64,000 nucleotides of DNA from a bacterium UBP2_UBA2255 (GCA_002347565.1 DDXR01000075.1:18579-82578); one strand, 5' to 3'; positions 8,298-16,759 are shown, numbered from the stretch's first letter. Notes: a model not told the origin generated them from the letters alone. Program-made: numbers and translations.

Positions 8298-9887
8298 TCA
8301 CCGCACCACTGTCAACCGTCCCGAGCTGGCACCGCCCTCCGTCACCAGCCGCCACGTATAGACGCCGCTGGCCAGTCTGGTCCCCGACCGGTCCCTTGCC
8401 TCCCACCTGATGGCGCGATCACCCGGGCCGGCAGGGCCGCTGCAAATGGTTGCGACCCGCTGCCCCGCCGCATTGTAGATTGACAGGTCCGCGTGCTGCG
8501 GCCGGTCGAGCGTCAGGCGGAACACGGTCCCCCGCGCCCCGGCCGGATTGGGCGCGGCCCGGCATGCTGGGGAAACCGCGCCGCCAGTCCGGACCATCAC
8601 CGGCTCCGACCACTCGGCAGAGCCATCGAGCGCGATCCGGCCAAGGCGGTAGCTGCAGGTTGCGCCCCGGGGGGCCGCGCGATCAGCATGCGTGTATGTG
8701 GCACCATCGCTCCGCGAGGCCGCGGCCGGCAGGCGCATGATCTCGCGATAGCCCCCGCCGTTGTCGCCGCGCTCGACTATCCAGTGGTAGCAGTCCTGTT
8801 CAGTCGCGCTGCGCCACCGCAGGTCGACCGCCAGCCCGTTCCAATGCGCGGCGAACTCGACCGCGGCCACGCCGGTCGTCCCCAGCGGGAATCGCTCGAA
8901 CAGGATGTCGTTGTCGTTATTGTAGTCGTTGGCGCGGGTCCAGGAGCGGTACAGGCCGCCGGCGTGCACGAACAGGCAGGGCTGGGTGTTATGCAGCAGG
9001 CCGCCGTCGAAGGTCAGCTGCTGCTCGGCCTGCCACGAGAGCCCGTCGGCCGAGCGCCGCCGGCAGAGGTTGTAGGCATCGTAGGGCGCGCTCTGGTACT
9101 TCGCATAATAGACCACATAGCCGCTGTCCGGCACCTGCAGGCACCAGGCGTCGTGCGAGTTCTGGTTGGTGGTCAGCCGCACCGAGTCGGTCCAGGCCGT
9201 CAGGTTCGCCGATTGCCGGACGAAGACGTCGATCTGCGTGGTGCTGCCGCCGCTCTGCCGCTGGAAGGCGGCCAGGTACGTGCCGTCCGTGTGCCGCATG
9301 ATGCGCGGCCGGTAGGCGCGGGCGTTGACCAGCCGGCGAGCGGTGTCCCAGCTTCCGCCCTTGGGCTTTGATGCAACATATGCTCCCGCGCCATTTGTTG
9401 CGCTTTTCCCCATCCTGTAGATCATAACGATTGTACTATCTGTCGTCGTGATCACCGTCGGGTCATAGCACCACAGCGAATCTGCCCAGCCCAACGGCAC
9501 CTGGCCCTCGGCCATCCAAGAGGCACCATCTACCGAGTACGCAGTGTGTATGCGGTAGGTGCCGGACTCGTTCGACCCGTACCACAGCCGGATGGTATCG
9601 CCCGGCAGCTGCAACAAGCCGATCGTAGCCTGGTCGGCCGTGCCGCCCACCGCCAGCGCCGGCGCGCTCCAGGTGGCTCCGTCGTCGGCCGAGAACGAAA
9701 CGTAGATGTCGGTGGCACTCCATGATCCGTAGGGGTTGCGGCCGATGGCCGCCATCAGGCGCCCGTCGGATAATCTGATGATCCGGCTCTCGGTGTCGTT
9801 GGTGGTGCCGCCGGCGATGGTGACCGGGTCGGCGCCGGCCGTCCCGGCGGCAAGCAGCGCCAGCAGGCAGAAGATTCTGACGGTCAT
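8298..9887 (-). CDS. Secreted BNR/sialidase-fold protein with C-terminal sorting module
   Basis: A 529-residue secreted protein. Residues 1-19 are a signal peptide (MTVRIFCLLALLAAGTAGA). The body is a BNR/Asp-box propeller with one clear repeat (SADDGATWSAP) and further decayed ones, as in sialidase-like glycoside hydrolases, but catalytic residues of a true sialidase cannot be confirmed. The last about 85 residues form a FlgD-like Ig module (APNPAGARGTVFRL, IYNAAGQRV, ending RLTVVR), the layout of type IX secretion sorting domains. A longer start at 9935 overlaps the upstream gene; 9887 opens directly with the signal peptide. Confidence 0.72.
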   Translation of the reverse strand: MTVRIFCLLALLAAGTAGADPVTIAGGTTNDTESRIIRLSDGRLMAAIGRNPYGSWSATDIYVSFSADDGATWSAPALAVGGTADQATIGLLQLPGDTIRLWYGSNESGTYRIHTAYSVDGASWMAEGQVPLGWADSLWCYDPTVITTTDSTIVMIYRMGKSATNGAGAYVASKPKGGSWDTARRLVNARAYRPRIMRHTDGTYLAAFQRQSGGSTTQIDVFVRQSANLTAWTDSVRLTTNQNSHDAWCLQVPDSGYVVYYAKYQSAPYDAYNLCRRRSADGLSWQAEQQLTFDGGLLHNTQPCLFVHAGGLYRSWTRANDYNNDNDILFERFPLGTTGVAAVEFAAHWNGLAVDLRWRSATEQDCYHWIVERGDNGGGYREIMRLPAAASRSDGATYTHADRAAPRGATCSYRLGRIALDGSAEWSEPVMVRTGGAVSPACRAAPNPAGARGTVFRLTLDRPQHADLSIYNAAGQRVATICSGPAGPGDRAIRWEARDRSGTRLASGVYTWRLVTEGGASSGRLTVVR

Positions 9888-9891
9888 AATC

Positions 9892-11016
9892 CTACATCCT
9901 CTTGAAGTCGAAAAGCGCCTCGGCCAGACGTCCAATCGCGCGGCGGGCCAGCTCCGGCCGGTTGCCGAACCCGATGCGGACCCGGGCGGGATCGCCGAAG
10001 TGCTTGCCCGGCACGACGTAAATGCCGTGCTTCGTTGCCAGCGACCGCACCAACCGATCCGTGTCCCGCAGGCCCGCGATCGCGGGAAACCAGATGCATC
10101 CCCGGTCAGGGACGTTCCCCTCGATCAGCCCATCGGCGATCAGCGGGTCCATGGCCTGGCACAGCGCCGTGCGGTTCTGCTGCACGATCCCCAGCGACCG
10201 GTCGAGATACTCGTCGAGGTGCGCGAACACGACCGCCGACAGCGACTCCAGGTAGCGCGAGCCGTTGCCGTCGGACAGCACGAACCATGGCCAGATCCTT
10301 TTAACGGTCGGCGCGTCGGCCATGATCCATCCGCATTCCAGGTGGCTCAAGCCGTAGACCTTGGAGAGGCTGCCGGTCGAAATGTAGATCGGGTCGACCG
10401 TACTGGCCGGCACGTGCTTCCCCGGCGCGAAATCGCGGAACACCTCGTCCATCAGGATCCGCGTCCGCTTGTTCCTCCGGCGCACGGCCGCGGCGATGTC
10501 CTTCAGCTCCCGCCGGTCCAGATACGCTCCGCTGGGGTTGTGCAGGTTGGTCAGCACCACCAGGCTGGTCTTGCGGTCGACCAGGCGCGCCAGCTCGTCG
10601 GGATCGACCCCGTAGCGCGGCGGCCGCCGCTTCAACCACTTGATGCGGGCGCCGATCCGCTCCGCGGTCTGCCACATCGGCTGGTAAGCCGGGGTCTCGC
10701 AGACCACCGTGTCGCCCCTGTTGGCATGGGAGATGATCGCCAGGTAGGTGGCGTTGGTGCAGCCGTTGGTCAGCAGGATGTTTCCCGGCTTGACGCCGTA
10801 GCGCGCCGCGATGCGCTCCAGCAGCACCGGGTGCCCCCAGTCGTTGTTGTACGCCTGCAGCCGGCGCAGTTCCTCCCAGTTCTCACGGACATGCCGTTCC
10901 AACAGGTCCAACGGCTCGTACACGTTGCTGGACATCAGCAGATGGGCGTCCTGCCGGCCCTGCAGTCGGACATCCAGGTCCTTGAACCAAGTCAGGTAAT
11001 CGGTAGTCCTCATCAT
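9892..11016 (-). CDS. PLP-dependent class I/II aminotransferase
   Basis: A 374-residue fold-type I PLP enzyme. NLHNPSGAYL is the cofactor-phosphate region (NPxG), MDEVFRDF holds the PLP aspartate, and TGSLSKVYGLSHLECGW has the Schiff-base lysine (SLSKxxG). Substrate is unknown. The start is taken at 11016 or 11013 (two adjacent ATGs after AAGAGG). An upstream in-frame extension to 11109 encodes only the translation of a dispersed repeat (HSRESGNP), so it is not real. It abuts the BNR gene with a 4-base gap. Confidence 0.82.
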   Translation of the reverse strand: MMRTTDYLTWFKDLDVRLQGRQDAHLLMSSNVYEPLDLLERHVRENWEELRRLQAYNNDWGHPVLLERIAARYGVKPGNILLTNGCTNATYLAIISHANRGDTVVCETPAYQPMWQTAERIGARIKWLKRRPPRYGVDPDELARLVDRKTSLVVLTNLHNPSGAYLDRRELKDIAAAVRRRNKRTRILMDEVFRDFAPGKHVPASTVDPIYISTGSLSKVYGLSHLECGWIMADAPTVKRIWPWFVLSDGNGSRYLESLSAVVFAHLDEYLDRSLGIVQQNRTALCQAMDPLIADGLIEGNVPDRGCIWFPAIAGLRDTDRLVRSLATKHGIYVVPGKHFGDPARVRIGFGNRPELARRAIGRLAEALFDFKRM

Positions 11017-11046
11017 CCTCTTGGCGTCAGTGCCTCGCATCGTCGT

Positions 11047-11106
11047 GCGGGGCGAACTCCGGCAGGGATCCATGTTCCCTGGATTCCCGCTTTCGCGGGA
11101 ATGACA
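11047..11106. repeat. Dispersed repeat, family 1 (GTCATTCCCGCG palindrome)
   Basis: Contains GGATTCCCGCTTTCGCGGGA then ATGACAC, and on its left GGCGAACTCCGGCAGGGATC. Read on the minus strand it has the same order of parts as the copies at 56031-56158 and 56915-56998. It lies just upstream of the aminotransferase. Confidence 0.85.
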
Positions 11107-11113
11107 CAACCGA

Positions 11114-11148
11114 TTGGCTCTCTGCGCCTCCGTACCTCTGTGGCTAAG
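11114..11148. repeat. Dispersed repeat, family 2 (CTCTGTGTCTCTGTGG-type)
   Basis: CTCTCTGCGCCTCCGTACCTCTGTGGC matches in pattern the copies at 38387, 62181-62255 and 63111. Its right edge carries the stop codon of the zinc-ribbon gene (11144-11146). Confidence 0.7.
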
Positions 11149-11797
11149 AGTTTCCTGCCTTCTCCCCGCACTCCGGGCAGAACTTGGCGCCGGCCTCCAG
11201 CTTGGCCCCGCACTTGCCGCACTTCAGGTCGGAGCCGATCGCCCCGCCGCACTCGGGGCAGAACTTGCAGGGCTTGGCCAGCGGCTTTTCGCACTGGGGG
11301 CAGGTGGCCCGGATGCCCTTGCGCCAGTTGTCCTCGCCAAGCTTCTTGTCCTCCTCGGCCATCTTGGCGTGGGCCCACACCTCCTCCACCGACCTGCTGG
11401 CCTGGGCCGCTGCCATCTCCACGCCCAGGTCCGGCGCGCACTGCTTGCAGAGTCCCTTCTTGCCGTTCCAGCAGGCCTTGCGGCACACCCAGGTGCTGCA
11501 GCGCGGGCACTGGATGAAGTCCGGCTTCATCTCGGTGATGGCCTCGCGAAACGCGCCGTCGTGCGCCTTCTCCCAGGCCGCCGACTTCACCTGGTGGCCG
11601 ACGCTCGACGCGCGGCCCAGCGCCCCGCCGAAGATGTTGCTGGCGATGTCCAGGATCCCGGCAGCCTTGCCCAGCATGAACTCCTTGAAGGTGCTGCGGT
11701 AGCCGGTGCCGCAGCGCTCGCAGACGAACTCGAACTGGAACCCGCTGTCGGTGGACAGGTCGTTGTTGTTCTTGGTGAACTCGAACTTCTCGCTCAT
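11144..11797 (-). CDS. Multi-zinc-ribbon protein, function unknown
   Basis: A 217-residue cytosolic protein rich in CxxC pairs: CERCG near residue 26, CPRC and CRKAC about 97-108, CKQC about 117, then a C-terminal double zinc ribbon with CPQC, CKFCPEC, CGKC and CPEC. No catalytic motif is seen. Proteins of this layout are usually annotated 'zinc ribbon domain-containing'; a nucleic-acid or protein-binding role is possible but not shown. It is followed upstream by another uncharacterised gene on the same strand, 30 bases away. Confidence 0.72.
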   Translation of the reverse strand: MSEKFEFTKNNNDLSTDSGFQFEFVCERCGTGYRSTFKEFMLGKAAGILDIASNIFGGALGRASSVGHQVKSAAWEKAHDGAFREAITEMKPDFIQCPRCSTWVCRKACWNGKKGLCKQCAPDLGVEMAAAQASRSVEEVWAHAKMAEEDKKLGEDNWRKGIRATCPQCEKPLAKPCKFCPECGGAIGSDLKCGKCGAKLEAGAKFCPECGEKAGNS

Positions 11798-11827
11798 CGC
11801 CCAATGCCTCTTCGCTTCGGTTCTGTT

Positions 11828-12394
11828 TCAGTCCCAGGTGCAGCGCCATTTCCAGGCGGCGGGGTCGGACTCGTCGAGCCGGACGGCGACTTTCCTGGCG
11901 CCGGTCAGCTCGCCCAGCCCCATCAGGTAGCCGGAGAGCACCTGCCGCATGTCGGCGGGCAGCTCAGGGAAGGCGGCCACGGTGAACGTCAGCTCGTTCC
12001 TCCCCGGGCCGTCGCTGGCCGACGCGTCGCCCGTGTCGTGGTAGGTGCGCCACAGCCGCGAGGCCTGGGACATGATGAACGGGATCGTGGCCAGCTTCAG
12101 CAGCATGCTGTAGACCCCGGTCATGTTGGCCTTGGCCATGCCCCGGCCCACCTCGATCAGGGGTGACGGCGATCCCGCGAACGCGACATCGCCCCCGGCC
12201 TTGAATATCCTGGTCGCGGTCGCCTCGGGCACCCAGCTGATCGGCATGGCGGTGCGGTAAGCCCGGTAGTCGTCGGGCGCGAGCGCTTGTGCCATGGCCT
12301 GGTCGGCCGCGGGCCCCTTGGCCGCGACAGTCTCGCGCAGCCAAGCGATGCCGGTCCCCTTGGTCCTGGGGATCGTGCTGTCGGCGGTTCCCAT
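11828..12394 (-). CDS. Uncharacterised ~190-residue protein, possibly DUF2378-like
   Basis: A 188-residue soluble protein with no recognised motif. Its pattern (an early helical part, then LIEVGRGMAKANMTGVYSML, RLWRTYHDTG, and LSGYLMGLGELTGARKV) recalls the about 190-residue DUF2378/TIGR02265 family first named from Myxococcus; this is a weak impression. ATG at 12394 follows GGAGG at proper spacing and is chosen over the ATG at 12421 that overlaps the aminotransferase gene. It sits between an aminotransferase and a zinc-ribbon protein on the same strand. Confidence 0.6.
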   Translation of the reverse strand: MGTADSTIPRTKGTGIAWLRETVAAKGPAADQAMAQALAPDDYRAYRTAMPISWVPEATATRIFKAGGDVAFAGSPSPLIEVGRGMAKANMTGVYSMLLKLATIPFIMSQASRLWRTYHDTGDASASDGPGRNELTFTVAAFPELPADMRQVLSGYLMGLGELTGARKVAVRLDESDPAAWKWRCTWD

Positions 12395-12417
12395 CGTGGC
12401 GCCTCCTTGTGTTGCGG

Positions 12418-13581
12418 TCATCGCGTCGCCAGCGTTTTCTCGATCCGGTCGCAGGCCTCGCGCAGGTTGTCGATGGTGTTGGCGTAGGAGAACCGGACGT
12501 ACCCCTCGCCCTGGGCCCCGAAGTTGGCTCCGGCCAGCGCGCAGATGCCGCAGTCATTGAGCAGGAAGTCCGTGAACGTCCGCGAGTCCATCCCCGTCTG
12601 CTTGATGTTGACGAAGACGTAGAAGGCCCCGGCCGGCCTGGTGCACGACAGCTTGGGGATTCTGTTGATCCGCTCCACGACGAAGTCGCGGCGCTTCTTG
12701 AACTCGGTCATCATGTCGGTCACCGCGTCCTGCGGGCCCTGCAGCGCCTCGATGCAGGCGCTCTGGGCGAAGGTGCAGGTGCAGGAGTTGATGTTGGTCA
12801 TCAGCTGGGCCATGTGCTCGACCAGCTCCTTTGGCATGAGGCCGTAGCCCACCCTCCAGCCGGTCATGGCGTAGGTCTTGGAGTAGCCGTTGAGGATGAC
12901 GGCCAGGTCCTTCATGCCGTCGAACTGGGCGATGCTCTCGAACGTTCCCTCGTAGATCATCCGGTCATAGATCTCGTCGGCCAGCACCGGGATGTTATTG
13001 TTGACGGCGATGTCGGCCACCGCCTTCAGGTCCTCCTTGGTCAGGATGCCGCCGGTGGGGTTGTGAGGCGAGTTGATGATGATCAGCTTGGTCTTTTTCG
13101 TGATCTTGGACTTCAGCTCCCTGACGTCCAGCCGGAAATCGTTCTCCTCCCGCAGCGGCAGCGGCACCGGCACCCCGCCGTTGAACTTGACCATCGACTG
13201 GTAGATGGGGAAGCCCGGGTCCGGCACCAGGCACTCGTCGCCCTCCTCCAGCAGGGCGGTGATGGCGAACGACATGATGGGCTTGGCGCCCGGCGTCACC
13301 ACCACGTTCTCCGGCCCGTAGCCGACCCCGATGTGTTTGGAGTAGTACTCGGCGATGGCCTTGCGGTGGGCCGGGGTGCCGGCCGACGGGCCGTAGTGTG
13401 TCTGGCCGGCGTCCAGCGCCTTCTTGGCGGCCTCCTTGATGTTGGCCGGCGTGTCGAAGTCCGGCTCGCCGATCTCGAGGTGGATGATCTTCTTGCCCTC
13501 GGCCTCCAGCTGCTTGGCCTTGGCCATCATCTCGAACGCGGTCTCGACCTTGAGCCGCTGCATCCGCTCCGCGAATCTCAT
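12418..13581 (-). CDS. Aspartate/aromatic-type aminotransferase, class I
   Basis: A 387-residue PLP enzyme of the AspC/PatA subgroup I-gamma. IGEPDFDTP is the substrate-loop motif, NSPHNPTGG the phosphate region, ADEIYDRMIYEG the PLP aspartate/tyrosine segment, and NGYSKTYAMTGWRVGY carries the Schiff-base lysine and conserved arginine. Likely substrates are aspartate and 2-oxoglutarate, though branched or aromatic acids are possible. The ATG at 13581 follows AGGAGG; the extension to 13617 has no ribosome site. Confidence 0.9.
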   Translation of the reverse strand: MRFAERMQRLKVETAFEMMAKAKQLEAEGKKIIHLEIGEPDFDTPANIKEAAKKALDAGQTHYGPSAGTPAHRKAIAEYYSKHIGVGYGPENVVVTPGAKPIMSFAITALLEEGDECLVPDPGFPIYQSMVKFNGGVPVPLPLREENDFRLDVRELKSKITKKTKLIIINSPHNPTGGILTKEDLKAVADIAVNNNIPVLADEIYDRMIYEGTFESIAQFDGMKDLAVILNGYSKTYAMTGWRVGYGLMPKELVEHMAQLMTNINSCTCTFAQSACIEALQGPQDAVTDMMTEFKKRRDFVVERINRIPKLSCTRPAGAFYVFVNIKQTGMDSRTFTDFLLNDCGICALAGANFGAQGEGYVRFSYANTIDNLREACDRIEKTLATR

Positions 13582-13601
13582 AGAACCTCCTGATATTCTT
13601 T

Positions 13602-13686
13602 CACACGAAGACGCCAAGACACAAAGAAAATCCCGGTCCGTCCCCGATCAGCGGACGCCTTCGCGTCTTCGCGCCTTAGTGTTTGG
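13602..13686. repeat. Inverted pair of family-2 repeats
   Basis: CACACGAAGACGCCAAGACA (13602-13621, continuing CAAAG) faces an inverted arm 13656-13686 (TTCGCGTCTTCGCGCCTTAG). The pair fills the whole gap between the GDT1 stop (13687) and the ribosome site of the aminotransferase. Confidence 0.7.
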
Positions 13687-13959
13687 TTATAATTTCCCCA
13701 GGATGGTCAGCACGCCCATCACGATGAACAGCCCGCCGGCGACGTAGTGCAGCACGTGCACCGGGACGACCTTGGTGATCAGCTCGCCGCCCACCGCGCC
13801 GATCAGCGTGACGCAGACCAGGGCCAGGCTGCCGCCCAGGAACACCGAGACCCAGGCCCTGGACTGGGCGGACATGGTGATCACGGCCAGCTGGGTCTTG
13901 TCTCCCAGCTCTGCCAGCAGCAGCGTGACGAATGCGGCCGAAAACATCTTCCAGTTCAC
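13687..13959 (-). CDS. Half-size GDT1/UPF0016 membrane transporter
   Basis: A 90-residue integral membrane protein with the family signature ELGDKTQ (the ExGD[KR][TS] motif) at about residue 17 and three hydrophobic segments. Full GDT1/TMEM165/MneA proteins have two such motifs in about 190 residues and export Mn2+ or Ca2+. Here only one unit is present, so a dimer would be needed. Start GTG at 13959 lies after GAGGGGAG; the longer ATG at 13998 has no ribosome site and adds a polar leader. The ion is inferred. Confidence 0.82.
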   Translation of the reverse strand: MNWKMFSAAFVTLLLAELGDKTQLAVITMSAQSRAWVSVFLGGSLALVCVTLIGAVGGELITKVVPVHVLHYVAGGLFIVMGVLTILGKL

Positions 13960-13982
13960 TGATGCTCCCCTCGGTTGAAAGC

Positions 13983-14015
13983 GAATAGCCCCTCTCACGG
14001 TTCGAAGGGCTATTC
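13983..14015 (-). terminator. Hairpin after serC
   Basis: GAATAGCCC (13983-13991) pairs with GGGCTATTC (14007-14015) around a 15-base loop. It lies 38 bases past the serC stop, upstream of the GDT1 gene. No T tract follows, so termination is only likely. Confidence 0.5.
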
Positions 14016-14052
14016 TGCGGGCGTCTTGGGCGCCGCCGATGCGGCATCGCGG

Positions 14053-15144
14053 CTATTTGGAGTTGGCGGCTTCGAACTTCCTGATGAAGGCCACCAGCTT
14101 CTCCACGCCCGCCACCGGCATGGCGTTATAGATGCTGGCCCGCATCCCGCCGGTCTTGCGGTGGCCGGACAGCGTCACCAGGCCCTCCTTGGCGGCCTCG
14201 GCCAGGAACTTCTTGTCCAGCTCCTCCGATTCGGTGCGAAAGGGAACGTTCATGATGGAGCGGTCCTCTTTCTTCGGCACGTGGCACTGGAACATCTTGG
14301 AGGCGTCCAGCGTGTCGTACAGCAGGGCCGCCTTCTGCTCGTTGATCTTGTGGATGGCCGGGACGCCGCCCATGCCCAGCACGTGCTCGCACACCAGCTT
14401 GACCATGTAAACCGCATAGCACGGCGGCGTGTTGAACATCGAGCCGTTATCAGCGTGGGTCTTGTACTTCAGCATCGTCGGTGTTTCGGGACGGCAGCGT
14501 TCGACCATGTCGTCGCGGATGACCACCACGGTGACGCCGGCCGGCCCCATGTTCTTCTGGGCGCCGGCGTAGATCAGCGCGAACTTGGTGACGTCGACCG
14601 GCTTGGACAGGATGTCCGACGACATGTCGCACACCAGCGGCACACCCTGGGTGTCGGGCATGCTCTTCCACGAGGTGCCGAAGATGGTGTTGTTGCTGGT
14701 GATGTGGACGTAGTCGGCGTCCGGCCGGAACTCGGCGGGCTTGATCTCGGGCAGGTAGCTGAAGACCTTGTCCTCGGAGCTGGCCACCACCTTGACGTCC
14801 CCGTAGCGCTTGGCCTCGGCGACGGCCTTGGTCGACCACTCGCCGGTGTTGAGGTAGTCGGCCTTGTTCGACTTGACCATGAGGTTCAGCGGAACCATCG
14901 CGAACTGGGTCGAGGCCCCGCCCTGCAGGAACAGCACCTTGTATTCCGCCGGTATCCCCATCAGGTCGCGCAGGGCTTTTTCGGCGCCGTCGATGATGGA
15001 CTGGTAGACCTTGGAGCGGTGGCTCATCTCCATGACCGACATGCCGGATCCCTGGTAATCCAGCATCTCATCCGCGGCCTTCTGCAGCACCGCCTCGGGC
15101 AGCATGCCCGGTCCGGCCGAAAAATTGTAGACTGTGCGCGCCAT
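14053..15144 (-). CDS. serC: Phosphoserine aminotransferase
   Basis: A 363-residue class V PLP aminotransferase of serine (and pyridoxine) biosynthesis, converting 3-phosphohydroxypyruvate to phosphoserine. The N-terminus YNFSAGPGMLPEAVL is the family hallmark. FLQGGASTQFAMVPLN is the phosphate-binding region, and GAQKNMGPAGVTVV carries the Schiff-base lysine. ATG at 15144 follows AAAGGAG. Length and motifs match bacterial SerC. serA is not in the window. Confidence 0.97.
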   Translation of the reverse strand: MARTVYNFSAGPGMLPEAVLQKAADEMLDYQGSGMSVMEMSHRSKVYQSIIDGAEKALRDLMGIPAEYKVLFLQGGASTQFAMVPLNLMVKSNKADYLNTGEWSTKAVAEAKRYGDVKVVASSEDKVFSYLPEIKPAEFRPDADYVHITSNNTIFGTSWKSMPDTQGVPLVCDMSSDILSKPVDVTKFALIYAGAQKNMGPAGVTVVVIRDDMVERCRPETPTMLKYKTHADNGSMFNTPPCYAVYMVKLVCEHVLGMGGVPAIHKINEQKAALLYDTLDASKMFQCHVPKKEDRSIMNVPFRTESEELDKKFLAEAAKEGLVTLSGHRKTGGMRASIYNAMPVAGVEKLVAFIRKFEAANSK

Positions 15145-15193
15145 GGGGGCTCCTTTGTCGTATGATATTCGAAATTGCGGAAGGCCAAGGAAC

Positions 15194-15269
15194 TGGTGGA
15201 GCTGAGCGGATTCGAACCGCTGGCCTGTACGATGCGAACGTACCGCTCTACCAACTGAGCTACAGCCCC
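15194..15269 (-). tRNA. tRNA-Ala (anticodon CGC)
   Basis: Read on the minus strand, a 76-base cloverleaf: acceptor GGGGCTG/CAGCTCC with the G3:U70 pair that marks tRNA-Ala, D-stem GCTC/GAGC, anticodon stem GTACG/CGTAC with loop TTCGCAT (anticodon CGC, codon GCG), T-loop TTCGAAT, and an encoded ACCA end. Confidence 0.97.
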
Positions 15270-15301
15270 ACGTTCTCCGGAGAAGGATGGAACCGGGCCC
15301 G

Positions 15302-15976
15302 TCACTCTCCGCCCGGACCGATGCCCGATTCCTCGGCCGACACCGCGGCCAGCCTGGTGGACGGATACTGCCCGGCGATCCTACGGTAGGCCACGGCGGC
15401 CTCGTCGATCTTGTTCTCGGCCACCAACGACCGGGCCTGTTCCAGCAGCCGCGCCGCGGCGATCTCGGCCGTGTCCGTGGTCAGCTCGCCGGCAGCGATC
15501 CAACCCGATCTTCCATGGGGGAACAAGCATTCGGCGAAGCCGTCCTTCTGCTTGGTGATCCACAGGATGATCCCCTGCCGGGTCATGATCGTGTCGTTGG
15601 CCAGCCGCGGGCTGCTGGGGTCGGGACGCCGGTAGACCAGCAGCTCCGGGATCAGCATCACCACGATCCTGACGTCGGCCGGGGCCAGGTACTTTGACTG
15701 GATCCAGCCGTCCATGTCGTCGGACAGCCTGATTTTGGTCCACAGCGAGTCCCGCTGCAGCACCGCGACCCTTTCCCCGCGGTTGACCATGGTCAGGTGG
15801 TTGGCGGGATTTTTGGTGTCGACCGGTTCGCGGCGGACGACGATGCGGTTGTATTTCACCAGTGCCGCGGCTGTATCCGGGCCGGTGGCGTCGCGGGATG
15901 CCGGCGCCGGACCGCCCTGCCGGGAGCAACCGGCCGCCAGCGCCAGGAGGGCAATCGCGATTTGCAGCCGTTTCAT
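15302..15976 (-). CDS. Lipoprotein with SH3-like domains and a short TPR tail
   Basis: A 224-residue lipoprotein. The lipobox LALAAGC puts the lipidated cysteine near residue 18. Residues about 45-105 form a bacterial SH3-type domain (MVNRGERVAVLQRDSLWTKI, then MDGWIQSKYL), residues 110-165 a second (LLVYRRPDPSSPRL, SGWIAAGEL). A helical TPR-like stretch ends it. Such SH3b proteins often bind peptidoglycan. ATG at 15976 opens directly with the signal; the upstream ATGs at 16006/16003 lack a ribosome site. It sits just upstream of tRNA-Ala. Confidence 0.68.
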   Translation of the reverse strand: MKRLQIAIALLALAAGCSRQGGPAPASRDATGPDTAAALVKYNRIVVRREPVDTKNPANHLTMVNRGERVAVLQRDSLWTKIRLSDDMDGWIQSKYLAPADVRIVVMLIPELLVYRRPDPSSPRLANDTIMTRQGIILWITKQKDGFAECLFPHGRSGWIAAGELTTDTAEIAAARLLEQARSLVAENKIDEAAVAYRRIAGQYPSTRLAAVSAEESGIGPGGE

Positions 15977-16062
15977 GCCGCGCTTCTCTTGTCGGGATTC
16001 CATCATCAGTTATTGTATCAAAAAAATGGACCGGATTCAACGTCTTTTTCGGCCCCCGCCGC

Positions 16063-16680
16063 TCAGCCGAGGTGCATGCTCCTGAAGATCGACTGCAGGG
16101 AATCGGCGTCCGGCAGCAGCAGGAAATACCCCAGCAGCTTGAGGCCCTGGTCGATGAAGGTGAATTCGTTCTTGATCGAGACCACGATCTCCCCGCCCGG
16201 GGCCGTGCGGGCGCCGACTTGCCGCAGCACGGCCTCCGCCGTGTCGTACAGCAACTCCGGGGTCGACGGCACGACCATCATTCCCAGCAGGTCCGCCAAG
16301 GCGTTCATGTAGGCGCAGGTCAGGATGTTCGATGTCTCGTTCAGCGCCGAGCGCTCGATGTCGCTCAGCCCGGACACCGAGCCGGTCGGGCGGCGCAGCA
16401 GCGATTCGCAGAACCGGAAAGCCTCGCCTTCGGCGAACAGCAGCAGGGTCCGTCCGTTGATGTCTCCGGTCAGCCCGATCAGCACGCCCACCACCGGCTG
16501 GTCGGGCCCGGCGGTTTTTTTGAATATAGTCGCCAGGTCGTCAACGGCGATCACCGGCACATTGATCAGCACTTTCTGGCCGGTCATGTCGGACAGAGCG
16601 GTGGCGGCGTGGCCGGCCCCGATGTTGGACACCTCCCGGAGGGCGTCGATTTGGATGGTGTTGAACGATCCGGTTTTCAT
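16063..16680 (-). CDS. cheC: CheC-type chemotaxis phosphatase
   Basis: A 205-residue CheC-like protein. Both catalytic helices are present: LREVSNIGAGHAATALS (E and N of ExxxN, about residues 13-29) and ALNETSNILTCAYMNALAD (about 110-128). CheC dephosphorylates CheY-P and, in many bacteria, partners CheD. No other chemotaxis gene is close, so this is an orphan copy. The ATG at 16680 is preceded by AGGG and a well-spaced promoter; the longer start at 16743 lies within that promoter's -35 box. Confidence 0.9.
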   Translation of the reverse strand: MKTGSFNTIQIDALREVSNIGAGHAATALSDMTGQKVLINVPVIAVDDLATIFKKTAGPDQPVVGVLIGLTGDINGRTLLLFAEGEAFRFCESLLRRPTGSVSGLSDIERSALNETSNILTCAYMNALADLLGMMVVPSTPELLYDTAEAVLRQVGARTAPGGEIVVSIKNEFTFIDQGLKLLGYFLLLPDADSLQSIFRSMHLG

Positions 16681-16714
16681 CAATCCCTGCGTCGTTTCTT
16701 TGCGATCGGTGCTA

Positions 16715-16743
16715 ATTGTATACCATCTGAAGGGAAAATGCAA
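16715..16743 (-). promoter_or_regulatory. Promoter for cheC
   Basis: Minus strand TTGCAT (16743-16738), 17-base spacer, TACAAT (16720-16715). It gives a leader of about 28 bases and shows that cheC can be read apart from yicC. Confidence 0.7.
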
Positions 16744-16759
16744 CCGGTTTGTCCGCAGC

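Noticed and set aside
11017..11109. N-terminal extension of the aminotransferase (reads HSRESGNP)
   Set aside because: It is the translation of a dispersed family-1 repeat, not protein-coding.
13975..15165. Long + strand frame antisense to serC
   Set aside because: Typical of high-GC DNA; no ribosome site or motif, and serC on the other strand is fully convincing. The same applies to 12289-13593, 9736-11517, 56665-58230 and 58242-59687.
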